Of a stretch of 64,000 nucleotides of DNA, positions 42,925-52,616 are shown piece by piece. The notes under the pieces were generated by a model. The model was not told the origin of the DNA, ran no database searches, and saw nothing but the letters and a program-made list of their open reading frames with translations. Positions within the stretch are counted from its first letter, which is position 1, and the number at the start of each line of letters is the position of its first letter. The translations under genes were made by a program, and so were the position numbers. Origin of the DNA: Pseudomonas sp. JM0905a (GTDB taxonomy: Bacteria > Pseudomonadota > Gammaproteobacteria > Pseudomonadales > Pseudomonadaceae); assembly GCF_014700075.1 (NCBI RefSeq), contig NZ_JACXBU010000002.1:248001-312000 (forward strand). The letters are read 5' to 3'.

Positions 42925-44979
42925 TCACACCAGGCCAACGGCATTGAGCAGGACGTCGATCACCTTGATGCCAATGAAGGGTGCGGCGAGGCCGCCCAGG
43001 CCATAGATCAGCAGATTGCGGCGCAGCAGGCTGGCGGCGTCGGTCGCCTGCACCCGCACCCCGCGCAGGGCCAGCGGGATCAGCGCGATGATGATCAGCG
43101 CGTTGAACACGATGGCCGAAAGGATCGCGCTCTGCGGGCTGGCCAGCTGCATCACGTTGAGCACGCCCAACTGCGGGTAGATGCCGGCGAACAGCGCCGG
43201 GAGGATGGCGAAGTACTTGGCCACGTCGTTGGCTACCGAGAAGGTGGTCAGGGCGCCACGAGTGACCAGCAGTTCCTTGCCCACCTGCACCACGTCCAGC
43301 AGCTTGGTCGGGTCGGAATCCAGGTCCACGAGGTTGGCGGCCTCGCGGGCGGCCTGAGTGCCATCGTTCATGGCCAGGCCCACGTCGGCCTGGGCCAGCG
43401 CCGGGGCGTCGTTGGCGCCGTCGCCGCACATGGCGACCATCTTGCCCTCGCCCTGATCAAAGCGGATGCGCGCCAGCTTCTTCTCCGGGGTGGCTTCGGC
43501 GATCACGTCATCCACCCCGGCCTCGGCGGCGATGGCGGCGGCGGTCAGCGGGTTGTCGCCGGTCACCATCACAGTACGGATGCCCATTTGCCGCAGTTCG
43601 GCGAAGCGATCGCGGATGCCAGGCTTGACCACGTCCTTGAGGTGAATAGCACCCAGCAGCTTGCCGTCGGCGGCCACCAGCAGCGGGGTGCCGCCGCTCT
43701 GGGCGATCTTCTCGATCTCGCGGGCCAGCGGCGCGGGAACCTCTGCACGGGTGATGCTGACCCAGTCGAGCACAGCGTCCACCGCGCCCTTGCGGTAGCT
43801 GCGCCCGGCCCAGTCGGCGCCGGAGAGACGGGTCTCGGCGGTGAACGGAATCGGGGTGATCTCCTCGCGAGCGGGCTCCTGCATGGAATGCAGCGCTCGC
43901 AGGTATTCGACGATGGACTTGCCTTCCGGCGTTTCGTCGGCCAGGGAGGCCAGCAGCGCGGCGTCGGAGAGTTCCTTGCCGGCCACGCCGGGCGCCTTGA
44001 TCATCGCGCTGCAGCGGCGGTTGCCAAAGGTGATGGTGCCGGTCTTGTCCAGCAGCAGCACATGTACGTCGCCGGCGGCCTCCACTGCGCGGCCGGACTT
44101 GGCGATCACATTCAGGCGCACCAGGCGGTCCATGCCGGCGATGCCGATGGCCGACAACAGGCCGCCGATGGTGGTGGGGATCAGCGTCACCAGCAGCGCC
44201 GCCAGGTACACCAGCGGCAGGTCGCCACCGGCGAAACGGGCGAAGGGCTGCAGCGTAGCGACCACCAGCAGGAAGATCAGGGTGAGGCCGATCAGCAGGA
44301 TGTCCAGCGCCACTTCGTTGGGGGTCTTCTGGCGCTTGGCGCCTTCCACCAGCGCGATCATCCGGTCCAGGGTGGATTCGCCCGGGTCGGCGGTGATCTT
44401 CACCAGCAGCCAGTCAGACACGATGCGGGTGTTGCCGGTGACGGCGGAACGGTCGCCGCCGGACTCGCGGATTACCGGCGCCGATTCACCGGTAATGGCC
44501 GCTTCGTTGACAGCAGCAATCCCCTCGATCACCTCGCCGTCACCCGGAATCAGCTCACCGGCTTCGACGCGCACCACATCACCACGACGCAGGCTGGCGG
44601 CAGGCACGGTCTCGAACTGGCCATTGGCCTTGCGGCGGCGGGCGGTCAGTCCCTGGCTGCCGGCGCGCAGGCTGTCGGCGCGAGCCTTGCCACGGCCTTC
44701 GGCCAGCGCTTCGGCGAAGTTGGCGAAGAGCACGGTGAACCACAGCCAGAGGGCAATCTGCACGGCAAGGCCGGTGCTCACCGCCGGGTTGGGAATGAAG
44801 CAGAGGACGGTGGTCAGCACCGCCGTCAGCTCGACCACCAGTATCACCGGCGAACGCACCAGCTGGCGCGGATCGAGTTTGACGAAGGCCTGGCGCAGCG
44901 CCGGCTTCCACAGCGCGACGAAGGAGGTCTTGGGTTGCTGCTTGGCGCTGCCTTTGAGCGCCTGGATGGGGGCATTCAT
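42925..44979 (-). CDS. kdpB: KdpB, P-type ATPase subunit
   Basis: The 684-residue catalytic subunit of the high-affinity potassium pump. The actuator TGES motif is at 163-166, the phosphorylated Asp311 in [10 protein letters not shown], and [12 protein letters not shown] plus [16 protein letters not shown] form the hinge. Membrane helices flank the cytoplasmic domains as usual for class IA P-ATPases. AGGGAG precedes the ATG, 12 bases after kdpA. Confidence 0.97.
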   Translation of the reverse strand: MNAPIQALKGSAKQQPKTSFVALWKPALRQAFVKLDPRQLVRSPVILVVELTAVLTTVLCFIPNPAVSTGLAVQIALWLWFTVLFANFAEALAEGRGKARADSLRAGSQGLTARRRKANGQFETVPAASLRRGDVVRVEAGELIPGDGEVIEGIAAVNEAAITGESAPVIRESGGDRSAVTGNTRIVSDWLLVKITADPGESTLDRMIALVEGAKRQKTPNEVALDILLIGLTLIFLLVVATLQPFARFAGGDLPLVYLAALLVTLIPTTIGGLLSAIGIAGMDRLVRLNVIAKSGRAVEAAGDVHVLLLDKTGTITFGNRRCSAMIKAPGVAGKELSDAALLASLADETPEGKSIVEYLRALHSMQEPAREEITPIPFTAETRLSGADWAGRSYRKGAVDAVLDWVSITRAEVPAPLAREIEKIAQSGGTPLLVAADGKLLGAIHLKDVVKPGIRDRFAELRQMGIRTVMVTGDNPLTAAAIAAEAGVDDVIAEATPEKKLARIRFDQGEGKMVAMCGDGANDAPALAQADVGLAMNDGTQAAREAANLVDLDSDPTKLLDVVQVGKELLVTRGALTTFSVANDVAKYFAILPALFAGIYPQLGVLNVMQLASPQSAILSAIVFNALIIIALIPLALRGVRVQATDAASLLRRNLLIYGLGGLAAPFIGIKVIDVLLNAVGLV

Positions 44980-44991
44980 GATGATTCTCCC

Positions 44992-46692
44992 TTAGAAGCC
45001 CTGGATCAGCGCAAGGTGTTCAGCGATAGGCCCGAGGGCCAGCGCCGGCAGGAAGGTCAGGCCGCCCACCAGCAGGATGGTCAGCGTCAGCAGGGTGACG
45101 AACAGCGGACCATGGGTGGGGAAGCTGTTGGCGCCCAGCGGCGCGCGCTTCTTCATCGCCAGGCTGCCGGCGATGGCCAGTACCGGAAGGATGTAGCCGA
45201 AGCGGCCGAGGATCATCGCCAGGCCGATCAGCACGTTGTGGAACGGCGTGTTGGCGCCGAAACCGGCAAAGGCCGAGCCGTTGTTGGCGGTACCCGAGGT
45301 ATAGGCATAGAGCACCTGGCTGAAGCCGTGGGCGCCGGGGTTGGTGATGGACGCCGCCGGACCGTAGAGGCTGATGGCCAGGCCGCAGAACACCAGCACA
45401 CCCACCGGCATCACCAGCAGGGTCGCCACCAGCAGGCGCACTTCGCGGGCTTCCAGTTTCTTGCCGAGGTATTCCGGGGTGCGGCCGATCATCAGGCCGG
45501 CGAGGAACACGGCGATCAGCACGAACAGCAGCATGCCGTAGAGGCCGGCACCGACGCCGCCGAAGATGATCTCGCCGAGCATCATGTTGAACATCGGGAC
45601 CATCCCGCCCAGCGCGCTGAAGCTGTCATGCATGGCGTTCACCGAGCCGTTGGACGCGGCCGTGGTGGTGACTGCCCAGAGCGCCGAGGCGGTGATGCCG
45701 AAGCGGCTTTCCTTGCCTTCCAGGGAGCCGGCCTGCTCGATGGGAAGTGCGGCCAGGGCCGGGTTCGGCTGGTACTCGCTGTAGAGGGTCACGCCCAGGC
45801 CGATGACGAACAGCACCAACATGCAGGCCAGCAGTGCGCGGCTCTGGCGCAGGTCCTTGACGTAGTGGCCGAAGGTGAACACCAGGGCCGCCGGGATCAG
45901 GATGATGGAAACCACTTCCAGCAGATTGCTCCACGCGGTGGGGTTCTCGAACGGGTGCGCGGAGTTGACGCCGAAGAAGCCGCCGCCGTTGGTACCCAGT
46001 TGCTTGATGGCGATCTGGCTGGCCGCCGGGCCGAGGGGGATGCTCTGGTCGGCGCCCTGAAGGGTCACAGCGTGGGCGTAGTCGAGCAAGGTCTGTGGAA
46101 CGCCCTGACAGACCAGGAACAGCGCCAGCAGCAGGCACAGCGGCAGCAGGACGTACAGCGTGCCTCGAGTCAGGTCGACCCAGAAATTGCCCAACCGATC
46201 AGTACTGCGGCGGCTGATGCCACGGGCGAAGGCCACGAGTACGCAGAGGCCGACGGCGGCGCTGACGAAGTTCTGCACGCCAAGGCCGACCATCTGGCTG
46301 AAATAGCTCAGGGCGGCCTCGCCGCTATAGGCCTGCCAGTTGGTGTTGGTGACGAAACTGACCGCGGTGTTGAACGCCAGGCTCCATTCCACGCCCGGCA
46401 GCTTCTGCGGGTTCAGCGGCAGCACACCCTGCAGCATGAGGATGGCGAACAGCAGCACGAAGCCCGCCAGGTTGAAGGCCAACAGGGCTGCGCAGTAGCC
46501 CCTCCAGTCCTGCTCGCGCTCGGCGTCGACGCCGCAGAGGCGGTAGCAGAAGCGCTCCACGGGCGCGAGGACCGGCGTCAGGAAGGTGCGTTGCCCCTCC
46601 ATCACCCAGTAATAGAAGCGCCCGAGGAAGGGTGCCGGCGCCAGCACCAGCACGAAGAAGGCCAGGATGAGGCCGATGTCCTGAAGTTGCAT
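44992..46692 (-). CDS. kdpA: KdpA, potassium-channel-like subunit
   Basis: A 566-residue inner-membrane subunit that binds and conducts K+. It has about ten membrane helices and the four pore-loop regions typical of the family, including [45 protein letters not shown]-like and GTANNGSAF selectivity segments. AGGAGG lies five bases before the ATG. Between kdpF and kdpB in the expected order. Confidence 0.97.
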   Translation of the reverse strand: MQLQDIGLILAFFVLVLAPAPFLGRFYYWVMEGQRTFLTPVLAPVERFCYRLCGVDAEREQDWRGYCAALLAFNLAGFVLLFAILMLQGVLPLNPQKLPGVEWSLAFNTAVSFVTNTNWQAYSGEAALSYFSQMVGLGVQNFVSAAVGLCVLVAFARGISRRSTDRLGNFWVDLTRGTLYVLLPLCLLLALFLVCQGVPQTLLDYAHAVTLQGADQSIPLGPAASQIAIKQLGTNGGGFFGVNSAHPFENPTAWSNLLEVVSIILIPAALVFTFGHYVKDLRQSRALLACMLVLFVIGLGVTLYSEYQPNPALAALPIEQAGSLEGKESRFGITASALWAVTTTAASNGSVNAMHDSFSALGGMVPMFNMMLGEIIFGGVGAGLYGMLLFVLIAVFLAGLMIGRTPEYLGKKLEAREVRLLVATLLVMPVGVLVFCGLAISLYGPAASITNPGAHGFSQVLYAYTSGTANNGSAFAGFGANTPFHNVLIGLAMILGRFGYILPVLAIAGSLAMKKRAPLGANSFPTHGPLFVTLLTLTILLVGGLTFLPALALGPIAEHLALIQGF

Positions 46693-46700
46693 GTGGCCTC

Positions 46701-46790
46701 CTAGCCGCGCTCGGCGCGCAGCAGCGCCACCAGCAGATAAATGAAAAGCCCCATGGCCAGTAGCAGGGACACTCCGTCGAGAATGCTCAT
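46701..46790 (-). CDS. kdpF: KdpF small membrane subunit
   Basis: A 29-residue peptide ([20 protein letters not shown]...) with one membrane helix, which stabilises the KdpABC complex. GGAG lies eight bases before the ATG. First gene of the kdp operon, eight bases before kdpA. Easily missed because of its size. Confidence 0.93.
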   Translation of the reverse strand: MSILDGVSLLLAMGLFIYLLVALLRAERG

Positions 46791-46923
46791 TGCTTGTGCT
46801 CCTAGATGCGGACTGTGCCGCCGTGGAGCCATTGTCGGAACGGGGGGCGTAAAGGGACGAGACTCGGGAGGGCCGAGGGGCATCAAGAATGCGTAAAGTT
46901 GAGCAGCGTGCTAGGGATGGTTG

Positions 46924-46960
46924 CCCTCACCCCAGCCCTCTCCCGGAGGGAGAGGGGGCG
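46924..46960. repeat. CT-rich palindromic repeat
   Basis: CCCTCACCCCAGCCCTCTCC then CGGAGGGAGAGGG, same family as the copies in the 17.5-18.2 kb array and the ydc operon. Confidence 0.85.
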
Positions 46961-46992
46961 GACGGTGCGAGAACTGGAGGTGTACCCAATCC

Positions 46993-47017
46993 TGTAGGGG
47001 CGAATTCATTCGCCAAG
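46993..47017. repeat. solo left arm of the GGGGCGAATTCATTCGCC element
   Basis: TGTAGGGGCGAATTCATTCG followed by CCAAG, identical to the left arm of the 98-bp elements, without a right arm within 100 bases. Confidence 0.85.
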
Positions 47018-47023
47018 CAGCCT

Positions 47024-47081
47024 TGTAGGGTGTGCTTTAGCCCACGCGGACCTGCGATGGTGGGCTGAAGCCCACCCTACG
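47024..47081. repeat. 58-bp inverted repeat, TGTAGGGTG / GCCCACCCTACG family
   Basis: The left arm TGTAGGGTGTGCTTTAGCCC and the right arm GGGCTGAAGCCCACCCTACG pair with a few mismatches around a short core (GCGGACCTGCGATG). A second copy lies at 55962-56017. Confidence 0.85.
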
Positions 47082-47453
47082 GGGTGGTCGGCACGACGGC
47101 TTGTCGTCGATCCACGACAAGCGCTCGGCCGAAATCGCCACGCGCTTCTCCGGGAAACGACGATGGTGACGATTCAATCGAATCCGCATAGTTGAACTCC
47201 CCCACAGCTTTCGTCCCTTGTGGGGCCAAGGAAAGTCGAACCGTGCTTGCCGGACACCCAGGCGCCCTCACCGCCTCGTTGCCCAGCAAAGACTCATGCC
47301 ATTCGACTTTTGCGGCTCATCGAAAGTAACCCGGTAGTCACGCATTCGCTTGGCATTCCCCTGTCAGGCCGCGGTGGCCTGCTGCCTGTGGAATAGCCCT
47401 GCGAACAGCTGCTCCGACTGTCCGCTCAGCCCAATCCGTGCGAGAGAAAGACC

Positions 47454-48377
47454 ATGAAGCCGGAAACCGCCATCGTCGACATTCAAAGGAAGTACAAGGT
47501 TTATACGGAGCGTTACTGCAATCCCGCCGCCAGGAAGACCATCATTCTGGTCAACGGCGCGTTCTCGACCACCGCATCGTTCGCCCAGACGGTGCGTTAC
47601 CTGCAGCCGCGGTTCAATGTGGTGCTCTACGACCAGCCCTACGCCGGCCAGTCGAAACCCTACAACTACCCGGGGCGGCTGCTCAGCGAGGAAGACGAGG
47701 CGGAAATCCTCCTGGAATTGATCGAACGGGTCGCCGCCGACCATGTGCTGTCCTTCTCCTGGGGTGGCGCCGCTACCCTGCTGGCGCTGGCCCAGCGACC
47801 GCGACGGATCGAGAAGGCGGTGCTCGCTTCATTCGCCGCGCGGATCAACCAACCCATGCGCGACTACCTGGAGTCAGGCCTCAACGTGCTGCAGACCTGC
47901 GACCGCATCAAGGTCGGCCGCCTGATCAACAGCACCATCGGCAAGCACCTACCACCCCTGTTCAAACGCTTCAATTTCCGCCACATCAGCAGCCTGGCCG
48001 AGCACGAATACCGGCAGATGCACGCTCATTTCAATGAGGTGCTCACCAAAGGCGGCCAGCGCTATCTCGCCTGCGCCTCGGCTATCGATATTCCGCTGCT
48101 GTTCGTCAATGGCGAATGGGACGAGTACACCTCGGCCGGAGACGCTCGTTTGTTCGCCCGCCATTCCCCTCAATGCCAGTTCCGCACCATCCGCAACACG
48201 GGGCACTTCCTCGATATGGAACACAAGGAGGCCTTGCAGGCCACCCGGCAAGCCTTGCTCGGCTTTCTGCAGCCGGATTCCGGCTTGATCCAGCCGACCA
48301 ATGTGCGGCCGCTGGACGGGTTATACCGCTATGCCAACAGCAACCCCGTACACAGCGTGCGGCGCGCGGCTCCCTGA
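47454..48377 (+). CDS. phaG: PhaG, 3-hydroxyacyl-ACP:CoA transacylase / thioesterase
   Basis: Links fatty acid synthesis to medium-chain PHA by releasing (R)-3-hydroxyacyl chains from ACP. The 307-residue alpha/beta hydrolase closely matches P. putida PhaG as I recall it: ILVNGAFSTTASFAQTVRYL, VLYDQPYAGQSKP, SFSWGGAATLLALA (nucleophile Ser102), IGKHLPPLFKRFNFRHISSL and GHFLDME. RhlA, the rhamnolipid enzyme, is the nearest alternative, but the local motifs favour PhaG. It lies 125 bases upstream of a PHA synthase gene on the same strand. The C-terminal tail is a little longer than in P. putida. Confidence 0.92.
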   Translation: MKPETAIVDIQRKYKVYTERYCNPAARKTIILVNGAFSTTASFAQTVRYLQPRFNVVLYDQPYAGQSKPYNYPGRLLSEEDEAEILLELIERVAADHVLSFSWGGAATLLALAQRPRRIEKAVLASFAARINQPMRDYLESGLNVLQTCDRIKVGRLINSTIGKHLPPLFKRFNFRHISSLAEHEYRQMHAHFNEVLTKGGQRYLACASAIDIPLLFVNGEWDEYTSAGDARLFARHSPQCQFRTIRNTGHFLDMEHKEALQATRQALLGFLQPDSGLIQPTNVRPLDGLYRYANSNPVHSVRRAAP

Positions 48378-48502
48378 CTCGCTGGCGGAGGTGTGTTGCC
48401 GGGGCAATGGTTGCCCCGGCAGATGGATGCACCTGTGCAGCGCCCTGGTTCAACCCTTTTCTGCTCGGCTCCCCGATGGGAGTACGACGGAGTGTGGTCC
48501 AC

Positions 48503-50188
48503 ATGCGAGATAAACCAGCGGCAGGCACCTTGCCTGAACCCGCGACCATTGTGACAACAAAAGAAAGCTCCACCCCCGACCTGCGCGGCCGGGATGTGTT
48601 CTCCACACTGCGTACCCTGGCGCTGCTGGGCATCAAGCAACCGGTGCACAGTACCCGCCATGTCCTGGCCCTGGGCGGCAAACTGGGTCGCGTGCTGCTT
48701 GGCGACACGCCGCAACCGCACTCTGTCCAGGACACGCGCTTTCAGGACCCGACCTGGCACCTCAATCCCCTCTACCGCCGTGGCTTGCAGGGCTATCTGA
48801 CCTGGCAGCAGCAGCTCGCCGCCTGGATCGACGAGAGCAATCTGGAAGCCGATGACAAGGCCCGTGCCCGATTCATCGTGACACTGCTTGGCGATGCGCT
48901 GTCACCCACCAACGGCCTGCTCAACCCGCTGGCGCTCAAGGAGATGTTCAATACCGGCGGGCTCAGTCTGATCCACGGCCTGCGTCACCTGGCGGACGAC
49001 TTGCTGCACAACGGCGGCATGCCCAGCCAGGTCAGCAAGGCGGCCTTCGAGGTCGGCCGCAACATCGCCACCACGCCTGGAGCCGTGGTGTTCCGCAACG
49101 AGCTGCTGGAGCTGATCCAGTACAGGCCCATGAGCGAAAAGCAGTACCTGCAGCCGCTGATGATCGTCCCGCCGCAGATAAACAAGTACTACATCTTCGA
49201 CCTCAGCCCGGAGAAGAGCTTCGTCCAGTACGCCCTCAAGAACGGCCTGCAGGTGTTCATGGTCAGCTGGCGCAACCCGGACGTACGCCATCGCGAGTGC
49301 GGTCTTTCGCACTATGTGGAGGCGGTGAAGGAAGCGCTCGATGCCTGCCGCGCCATCACCGGCAGCATGGCGGTCAACCTGGCGGGCGCGTGTGCCGGCG
49401 GCCTGACCATTGCCGCCCTGCAGGGCCATCTGCAGGCCAAGCGGCAACTGCGCAAGGTAGCCAGCTCCAGCTATCTGGTGAGCCTGCTGGACAGCCGAGT
49501 GGAGTGCCCGGCGGCCCTGTTCGTCACCGAGGAGACCCTGGAGGCGGCCAAACTCCGCTCCTATCGCGAGGGTGTGCTGGACGGCCGCGACCTGGCCAAG
49601 GTGTTTTCCTGGATGCGCCCCAACGATCTGGTCTGGACCTACTGGGTCAACAACTACCTGCTCGGCAGACAACCACCGGCCTTCGACATCCTCTACTGGA
49701 ACAACGACAACACCCGCTTGCCCGCTGCGCTGCACGGCGACTTTCTCGACCTTTTCAAGCACAACCCGCTGATCCGCAGCGGCGGCCTGGAGATTTGCGG
49801 CACCCCGATCGACTTGCGCAAGGTCACGGTGGACAGCTTCAGCGTCGCCGGCACCAGCGACCACATCACCCCCTGGGATGCCGTCTACCGCTCGACCCTG
49901 CTGCTCGGTGGCAACCGACGCTTCCTGCTGTCCAACAGCGGGCATATCCAGAGCATCCTCAACCCACCTGGCAACCCCAAGGCCAACTACCTGGAGAACA
50001 GCAAACTGTCGTCCGACCCACGCGCCTGGTATTTCGACGCGCAGCAGCAGATTGGAAGCTGGTGGCCGGTATGGCTGGACTGGATACAGGCGCGCTCCGG
50101 TGAGCAACGCAAAACCTTGAAGGCCCTGGGCAATCAGGACCATCCTCCCATGGAGCCCGCGCCAGGCACCTACGTGCATTCAAGTTGA
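48503..50188 (+). CDS. phaC: class II poly(3-hydroxyalkanoate) synthase, PhaC2-like
   Basis: Polymerises medium-chain (R)-3-hydroxyacyl-CoA into storage polyester. The 561 residues are normal for class II synthases. The catalytic triad is Cys297 (lipase-like box GACAGG), Asp453 (GTSDHITPWD) and His481 (SNSGHIQSIL). The N-terminus MRDKPAAGTLPEP and the segment INKYYIFDLSPEKSFVQYAL match P. aeruginosa PhaC2 better than PhaC1. The conserved Trp after HRE is Cys here (HRECGLS). No phaZ, phaD or phaF/I genes are adjacent, so this is not the standard phaC1-phaZ-phaC2 locus. GGAG lies ten bases before the ATG. Confidence 0.94.
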   Translation: MRDKPAAGTLPEPATIVTTKESSTPDLRGRDVFSTLRTLALLGIKQPVHSTRHVLALGGKLGRVLLGDTPQPHSVQDTRFQDPTWHLNPLYRRGLQGYLTWQQQLAAWIDESNLEADDKARARFIVTLLGDALSPTNGLLNPLALKEMFNTGGLSLIHGLRHLADDLLHNGGMPSQVSKAAFEVGRNIATTPGAVVFRNELLELIQYRPMSEKQYLQPLMIVPPQINKYYIFDLSPEKSFVQYALKNGLQVFMVSWRNPDVRHRECGLSHYVEAVKEALDACRAITGSMAVNLAGACAGGLTIAALQGHLQAKRQLRKVASSSYLVSLLDSRVECPAALFVTEETLEAAKLRSYREGVLDGRDLAKVFSWMRPNDLVWTYWVNNYLLGRQPPAFDILYWNNDNTRLPAALHGDFLDLFKHNPLIRSGGLEICGTPIDLRKVTVDSFSVAGTSDHITPWDAVYRSTLLLGGNRRFLLSNSGHIQSILNPPGNPKANYLENSKLSSDPRAWYFDAQQQIGSWWPVWLDWIQARSGEQRKTLKALGNQDHPPMEPAPGTYVHSS

Positions 50189-50261
50189 GCGGCGACGCGC
50201 TGGCAGGGATTCCTGCGCGTTTGGCCAGGGAGCACACGGCCCACGGGGCAACTACGTTGCC

Positions 50262-50338
50262 CTTGGCGAATGAATTCGCCCCTACAACAAAGCAATGAGT
50301 TCGGCACTAACCCTGTAGGGGCGATTTCAATCGCCAAG
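50262..50338. repeat. two half elements of the GGGGCGAATTCATTCGCC family
   Basis: A right arm at 50262-50286 (CTTGGCGAATGAATTCGCCC, then CTACA) is followed 27 bases later by a left arm at 50314-50338 (TGTAGGGGCGATTTCAATCG, then CCAAG). Neither has its partner, so this is either two truncated elements or an inverted arrangement. It fills most of the 272-base gap after phaC; I see no gene there. Confidence 0.8.
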
Positions 50339-50460
50339 CGGACCGCAGGTTCGCCATTAGGTCATGAAGCGTGAGCTGTGCGCACCGATTCCGGGATCGG
50401 CTTCATCCTGCTATCCCGGTAGGGTTCCCGCACGGGTGTAGTTCCTCCCCAGCGGCAAGC

Positions 50461-51546
50461 TCAGGATGGTCGGTTTTCCTGGTCCTTGACCTCAGGTGGC
50501 ACCACCAGCTGTGGCTGTGCATGGCCGATCCAGTCGGAGATCAGGCTGTAGGCCAGCGCCAGCAGGGTCGGGCCGAGGAACAGGCCCATGAAGCCGAAGG
50601 CGAGGATCCCGCCGAACACGCCCAGCAGCACCACTACCAACGGCAGGTTGCCGCCGCGGCTGATGAGGTAGGGCTTGAGCACGTTGTCCACGCCGCTGAT
50701 GACGAACATGCCCCAGATGCCGAGGAACACCGCGTAGCCGTAGTCACCGTGCCAAGCCAGCCAGGCCGTTGCGGGCACCCAGACCAGCGGCGGCCCCATG
50801 GGGATCAGGCTGAGGGCGAAGGTGACGATGCCCAGCACCAGGGCGCCTGGCACGCCGGCGATCCAGAAGCCGATGAGGCCGAGCAGACCTTGTGCGGCAG
50901 CGGTGCCGATCACGCCGTTGACCACCCGTTGCACGGTACCGGCCACCAGGCCCAGGTAATGCTCGGCGCGGTCGCCGATCAGACGCTCCAGCGCCTTTTC
51001 AACGAATAGCGCCATGCGCGGACCATCGCGATAGAAGAAGAACACCAGCACCAGGCTGAGCACCAACTCGACCATCCCGCCGCCGATCTGCGCGGTACGC
51101 GCCAATACCCAATTGCCGGCCTGCCCCATGTAGGGCTTGAGGCTGGCGAAGAAGGCTGCACCCTGAGCGTCGATGGAATGCCAGGCACGCACCAGCCGTT
51201 CACCCAGCAGCGGCACCTGATGCAACCATTCCGGGGGCGGTGGCAGGCCCTCCATCTGAACGTTCTTCGCCAGCTCGGTGGCATCGCGCACATGCTCAGC
51301 CAAGTTGCCCAGCAGCCACGCCAGCGGCAACGCCACCAGCACCATCCAGCCTGCGGTCAACAGAGCGGCGGCAGCGGATTCGCGTCCTTTCAGCGCATTG
51401 CTCAGCAGGCGCATCAGCGGCCAGCTGGCAAAAGCCAGCACCGCAGCCCAGAACAGCGCCGAGACGAAGGGCGCGAGCACCCAGAGGCTGGCACCGAGCA
51501 AGGCGAGCAGGAGGATCTGCACCAGTAGTCGGTCGTTATTGAGCAT
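50461..51546 (-). CDS. AI-2E family (PerM-type) transporter
   Basis: A 361-residue inner-membrane protein with about eight hydrophobic segments. It carries the AI-2E/UPF0118 pattern: two N-terminal helices, a soluble region (WLHQVPLLGERLVRAWHSID), and a C-terminal block with FFFYRDGPRM, LIPMGPPLVWVPA and GVFGGILAFGFMGLFLGP. Members have been reported as autoinducer-2 exporters or Na+/H+ antiporters, so function cannot be fixed here. Monocistronic. Confidence 0.88.
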   Translation of the reverse strand: MLNNDRLLVQILLLALLGASLWVLAPFVSALFWAAVLAFASWPLMRLLSNALKGRESAAAALLTAGWMVLVALPLAWLLGNLAEHVRDATELAKNVQMEGLPPPPEWLHQVPLLGERLVRAWHSIDAQGAAFFASLKPYMGQAGNWVLARTAQIGGGMVELVLSLVLVFFFYRDGPRMALFVEKALERLIGDRAEHYLGLVAGTVQRVVNGVIGTAAAQGLLGLIGFWIAGVPGALVLGIVTFALSLIPMGPPLVWVPATAWLAWHGDYGYAVFLGIWGMFVISGVDNVLKPYLISRGGNLPLVVVLLGVFGGILAFGFMGLFLGPTLLALAYSLISDWIGHAQPQLVVPPEVKDQENRPS

Positions 51547-51645
51547 CCCAGGGTCACTCCGGCGATCAGAAAGAAAGGGCCGTACCTGTCATCACGCGAT
51601 GTGCGCGTGGCAGTCACAAGCATAGAGACTGCTGTCGAGGGTTTC

Positions 51646-52449
51646 TCAGCGCAGCAGATTCAGGTGCAGGCCGGGCTCCCTGCCCTCGCCCAGTTCCAGT
51701 CGTGCGGCGCGCACGCCCTGCCCCACCAGCGCTTCGCGCCAGGCTTCGGCACCGGCTCCGGCCAGGCTGATGCGCAGGGTGCTGTCGAGGTTCAGGCAGC
51801 GTCCCAGCAGAGTCGCCCAGGCCTCCGACGGTTGATCGGGCAGGCGCGCCAGGTGCAGCTCGCCGCTGCTCTTGAGTTCACGCATCAGGGTGTCCGGCGT
51901 GGGCAGCAGTTCGCCCAGGGGCGCATTGGCGTCGAGCTGCTCGGCGTGCAGGTAGGCCCTGCGGTTGCCGCGGGTGATGCTGTAGAGGGCCAGGAGGCTG
52001 TCCTGGCGGGGTTCGGCCAGGCGCAGCAGGAGGTAGGCCTGTTGCTCGTCCGGGCCAAACAGCTTGGAGTTGCCGAAGATGGCATTGGCCCAGAGATTGC
52101 TGGAGCCGCAGTCGCGCCCCTGGCACCAGTAGAGCAGCTCGGCGCCGCCTTCCAGCAGGTCCCGACGGGCACGGTCGAAGGCTTCGTTCGAGCTGTGGTC
52201 GGTGGGCAGGCGGTAGGTCACCGAGGTCTGCCGGCCTTCGGCGTCGACCTTGCGCTCCATGCGCAGTTGGTTGCTGATGCGGCGGATAGCGCTCTGCGGG
52301 TAAACCCGCTCCTGGTCCGGGCTTTCGCGGAAGTCGGTGATCTCCGCATGGGGGAAGCGCGGCAGCGCCGCCAGGTCGTGGCTGTCAGGCAGGTCGGCTG
52401 CCTGGGCGGATGCTGCCAGCAGCAGGCCGGCAAGAAAGGTGAGGCGCAT
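51646..52449 (-). CDS. DUF4892-type secreted protein
   Basis: A 267-residue exported protein (signal peptide residues 1-18, ending ASAQAADL). The YWCQGRDCGSSNLWANAIFG block is the hallmark of the DUF4892 family, whose role is unknown. The core is followed by a C-terminal OmpA-like-sized segment lacking clear peptidoglycan-binding residues. I prefer the ATG at 52449 because AAGGA lies five bases upstream; the ATG two codons earlier directly abuts it. Confidence 0.78.
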   Translation of the reverse strand: MRLTFLAGLLLAASAQAADLPDSHDLAALPRFPHAEITDFRESPDQERVYPQSAIRRISNQLRMERKVDAEGRQTSVTYRLPTDHSSNEAFDRARRDLLEGGAELLYWCQGRDCGSSNLWANAIFGNSKLFGPDEQQAYLLLRLAEPRQDSLLALYSITRGNRRAYLHAEQLDANAPLGELLPTPDTLMRELKSSGELHLARLPDQPSEAWATLLGRCLNLDSTLRISLAGAGAEAWREALVGQGVRAARLELGEGREPGLHLNLLR

Positions 52450-52616
52450 GCGCATCCTTAACGATATGTCCTGGAGTGAGCAGTCTGGACCAGCTTTCCG
52501 GTCTTTTCCTGCCGCTCCCTACCGAAGGCGCCCCCTGCGCAACGGCGTCGAACAGGTCGACCATCCTGCTGTTCCCTGACCAAAAGCCGCCAGCCTTCCC
52601 GGTTGGCGGGTGCAAG

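Larger units (their letters stand above)
46791..47453. other. repeat-rich intergenic region between kdpF and phaG
   Basis: 663 bases. The left part is the kdp promoter region, then come three different repeat elements (46924-47081, listed separately), then a nine-base perfect hairpin GCTTGTCGT/ACGACAAGC at 47099-47122. From 47123 to 47453 is the phaG upstream region, in which I see no convincing promoter or gene. A 70-codon minus-strand frame here is not supported. Confidence 0.5.

Noticed and set aside
43588-46704. Very long plus-strand open frame of over 1000 codons
   Set aside because: It is antisense to kdpB and kdpA, whose motifs are intact. The predicted protein is rich in Gln, His, Gly and Ala with no domain, a typical high-GC shadow frame.
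47077-47289. 70-codon minus-strand gene
   Set aside because: It starts and ends in repeat-rich sequence, has no ribosome-binding site or domain, and looks like the spurious frames common around intergenic repeats.
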